Assembly (NCBI RefSeq): GCF_009363115.1
Contig: NZ_CP045298.1
Span: 3,841,501-3,905,500 of the forward strand
Direction of reading: 5' to 3'
Origin: Paenibacillus brasilensis
GTDB lineage: Bacteria > Bacillota > Bacilli > Paenibacillales > Paenibacillaceae
DNA length: 64,000 nt
The notes under the pieces are model-generated. The model was not told where the DNA came from. It saw only the letters and a program-made list of their open reading frames with translations, and did no database searches. Below are positions 61,786 through 64,000 of the stretch, piece by piece (within the stretch, counting starts at the first letter, position 1; each line of letters starts with the position of its first letter). The position numbers and the translations under genes are program-made.

Positions 61786-64000
61786 TTGGACTCTAAAATT
61801 TTTAAAACCCTTGAATACAAAAAAATTCTAAATAAACTAAGTCACTATGCCCAAACGGCAACGGGCCAGCAAAAAGTTCTTCAACTACAGCCCAGCGATG
61901 ATTTGGAACATATCAAGAAAATGCTGAAAGGCACGGATGAAGCCTATGCCGCTGATCGGCTCAAAGGAGTGCCTTCATTTAACGGAGTGGTGGATATTAC
62001 TCCGGCGGTAAAACGCGCCCGTATTGGCGGAACGCTAAGTCCGCAAGAGCTGCTAAGCATTCGGACTACAGTACAGGCTGCGCGTCGTATACAAGTGTAC
62101 GTAGCAAGTCTGCATGAGGAAAATCCTGTCGAAACCTTGCTGTTTTGGAGTGAGCAGCTTTCTGAGCAGAGAGGCTTGGAGAACTCGATTAAAGGCTGTA
62201 TTGATGAAAACGCAGAGGTGCTGGATTCTGCCAGTACAGAGCTTTCACAAATTCGCCGGGAGCTGCGCTCAGGTGAAGTGCGTATTCGTGAAAAGCTTGA
62301 TTCCATGATTCGTTCCTCCACCGTCTCCAAAATGCTGCAGGATCAGTTGATTACGATTCGCGGAGATCGTTTTGTAATCCCGGTCAAGGCAGAATACCGT
62401 TCTTATTTTGGCGGAATCGTGCATGATCAATCCGGGTCCGGTGCTACGCTGTTTATCGAGCCTGAATCGATTGTAGCTATGAACAACAAGCTGAGGGAAA
62501 CACGGCTGAGAGAAGAACGTGAAATTGAAGTCATTTTACAAAAGCTGACCGCACTTGTCGCCGAACAAGCGGATATGCTGTTGTATGATGTGGACATTTT
62601 GGGCAATCTCGATTTTATTTTTGCCAAAGCGCGTCTTGCCCGTGAAATGAAGGCTACCTTGCCTTTGATGAATGACCGCGGGTACTTAAAGCTGAAAAAA
62701 GGCAGACATCCTCTAATCCCGTTGGAGCAAGTTGTTCCCATTGACGTGGAACTGGGCAATTCCTATACCTCCATTATCGTAACGGGACCGAATACAGGGG
62801 GGAAAACCGTTACCCTGAAAACCATCGGTCTGCTAAGCCTGATGGCGATGTCGGGACTTTTTGTACCTGTTGAGGATGAAAGTCAGCTATGCGTATTTGA
62901 TGCAATCTATGCGGATATTGGTGACGAGCAGAGCATTGAGCAAAACTTGAGTACCTTTTCCAGCCATATGACCAACATCATTAGCATCCTGAAAAATATG
63001 ACACCTAAAAGTCTTGTGCTGCTTGACGAGGTGGGAGCAGGGACGGACCCTGCGGAAGGCTCGGCTCTGGCCGTATCTATTTTGGAGCATATGCATGCCA
63101 TGGGTTGCCGCATGGTTGCGACGACGCACTATAGTGAATTGAAGGCGTATGCCTATGAGCGCAAAGGAATCATTAATGCAAGCATGGAGTTTGATGTCGC
63201 TACATTAAGCCCAACTTACCGTTTTTTGGTCGGTGTACCTGGACGAAGCAACGCTTTTGCCATTGCCGAGCGATTGGGCTTGCCGAGCCGTATTTTAGAT
63301 TATGCCCGTGGCGAGGTAACGGAAGAAGACCAGCGCGTCGAGCACATGATCGCGTCACTGGAGCAGAACCGTCTGACGGCTGAGCAGGAGCGGGAAAAGG
63401 CAGAGCAGCTGCGCAGGGAAATGGAAGCTTTGCGCAGCCGTCACCAGACTGAGCTGGATAAGCTGGAGTCACAACGGGATCGTATGCTGGAAAAAGCCGA
63501 GGATGAAGCAAGAGTTCTCGTGGATAAGGCTCGAAGTGAAGCGGAGAAAATCATTAGCGATTTGCGTAAACTCGCTCAGGAAGAAGGAGCTTCAGTTAAG
63601 GAGCATAAGCTGATTGCAGCTCGTAAAGAGCTGGATGAGGCTGAACCAAAGCAACGCAAGAAGAATACAGTCAAACGTGCTGCTGCCACACGTACTCGTT
63701 CTATTATGGCCGGAGATGAGGTATCAGTTCATAGTCTGAACAAAAAAGGCCACGTGGTCGAGCTTGCTGGTAGCAAGGAAGCTGTCGTTCAACTGGGTAT
63801 CATGAAAATGAAGGTCAGTCTGGATGATTTGGAACTGCTGCAGCCTGCTCAAACAACTGCACCAAGGGCTCAGAAGCCAGTGACAGGCGTCAAACGAACA
63901 CGGGATGATAATATACGCAATGAGCTTGATCTTCGCGGAGCGAATGTGGAGGAAGCCCTGATCGAGGTAGATCGCTTTATGGATGAAGCGTTTTTAGCCA
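61786..64000 (+). CDS. mutS2: Endonuclease MutS2 (3' end outside window)
   Basis: TTG 61786 is preferred over GTG 61780 because AAGGAG then has 8 bases of spacing and MDSKIFKTLEYKKILNKL is the normal start. The 738 residues seen (of about 785) contain the MutS core/lever, Walker A IVTGPNTGGKTVTLKTIG, the Walker B region LLDEVGAGTDPAEGSALA, TTHYSELKAYAY, a coiled coil (about 520-600) and the start of the C-terminal Smr nuclease domain (ELDLRGANVEEALIEVDRFM). MutS2 suppresses recombination and acts on stalled or collided ribosomes in Bacillus. A TATAAT at 61752-61757 may be its -10 box. Confidence 0.95.
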   Translation, partial: MDSKIFKTLEYKKILNKLSHYAQTATGQQKVLQLQPSDDLEHIKKMLKGTDEAYAADRLKGVPSFNGVVDITPAVKRARIGGTLSPQELLSIRTTVQAARRIQVYVASLHEENPVETLLFWSEQLSEQRGLENSIKGCIDENAEVLDSASTELSQIRRELRSGEVRIREKLDSMIRSSTVSKMLQDQLITIRGDRFVIPVKAEYRSYFGGIVHDQSGSGATLFIEPESIVAMNNKLRETRLREEREIEVILQKLTALVAEQADMLLYDVDILGNLDFIFAKARLAREMKATLPLMNDRGYLKLKKGRHPLIPLEQVVPIDVELGNSYTSIIVTGPNTGGKTVTLKTIGLLSLMAMSGLFVPVEDESQLCVFDAIYADIGDEQSIEQNLSTFSSHMTNIISILKNMTPKSLVLLDEVGAGTDPAEGSALAVSILEHMHAMGCRMVATTHYSELKAYAYERKGIINASMEFDVATLSPTYRFLVGVPGRSNAFAIAERLGLPSRILDYARGEVTEEDQRVEHMIASLEQNRLTAEQEREKAEQLRREMEALRSRHQTELDKLESQRDRMLEKAEDEARVLVDKARSEAEKIISDLRKLAQEEGASVKEHKLIAARKELDEAEPKQRKKNTVKRAAATRTRSIMAGDEVSVHSLNKKGHVVELAGSKEAVVQLGIMKMKVSLDDLELLQPAQTTAPRAQKPVTGVKRTRDDNIRNELDLRGANVEEALIEVDRFMDEAFLA

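Overview
The window comes from a low-to-moderate-GC, spore-forming Gram-positive chromosome, most likely Paenibacillus of the P. polymyxa type. The main reasons are strong GGAGG ribosome sites with frequent GTG and TTG starts, T-box leaders, a BglG/LicT antiterminator with its RNA target, nupNOPQ-like nucleoside import, a bacillithiol-transferase homologue, and the pheST-zapA-mutS2 and infC-rpmI-rplT orders. This assignment rests on gene content and remembered family features; no database search was run.

Layout. 1-9.2 kb: an SPFH protein (5' end missing), an NAD-kinase-like protein, small proteins, an EF-Tu domain 3-like protein next to a broken SMI1/KNR4 gene, a HAD phosphatase with a GNAT, a rhamnogalacturonan acetylesterase, a methyltransferase and another GNAT. 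9.2-18.4 kb is the accessory part. It holds a GIY-YIG/DUF2087 gene pair, a secreted Ig-like protein gene broken twice (an 11-bp tandem duplication at its start, an IS4-family remnant at its end), two possible immunity-type genes, small regulators, tRNA-Pro, an MFS exporter, and a LicT-type antiterminator that ends after PRD1 but keeps its promoter, cre-like site and RAT/terminator. 18.6-30.2 kb is core metabolism: odhAB, a bacillithiol transferase, a lipase-like hydrolase, manA, the mnmL-mnmM tRNA-modification pair, trmB, a diacylglycerol glucosyltransferase-like enzyme and a PAP2 phosphatase. 30.8-39.7 kb: a membrane glycosyltransferase with a structured leader, infC-rpmI-rplT behind an L20-type leader, and a four-gene nucleoside ABC importer. 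39.9-46.7 kb is the T-box-controlled branched-chain operon ilvB-ilvN-ilvC-leuA-leuB. 47-54 kb: a 2-Cys peroxiredoxin behind a PerR-like box, a zinc-binding-type protein, a sporulation-type histidine kinase, a GGDEF-EAL protein, tRNA-Gly and a pectate lyase. 53.6-64 kb: a one-domain ABC-F-like protein behind a uORF/terminator leader, T-box-controlled pheST, a ZapA domain fused to a very long coiled coil, a small membrane protein and the start of mutS2.

How the genes work together. odhA/odhB make the E1 and E2 parts of the 2-oxoglutarate dehydrogenase complex. The ilv-leu genes run from pyruvate toward valine, isoleucine and leucine, with leuCD not in the window; the leader reads a Leu CUC specifier. 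MnmL and MnmM probably act in sequence on wobble uridine 34 of tRNAs. The acetylesterase and pectate lyase fit pectin breakdown by a plant-associated bacterium.

The best candidates for something undescribed are: the GIY-YIG/DUF2087 pair; the frameshifted, IS-truncated secreted protein with downstream immunity-like genes; the single-domain ABC-F-like protein with its attenuator; the ZapA-coiled-coil fusion; and the EF-Tu domain 3-like stand-alone protein. No CRISPR array, prophage or classical defence island was seen.
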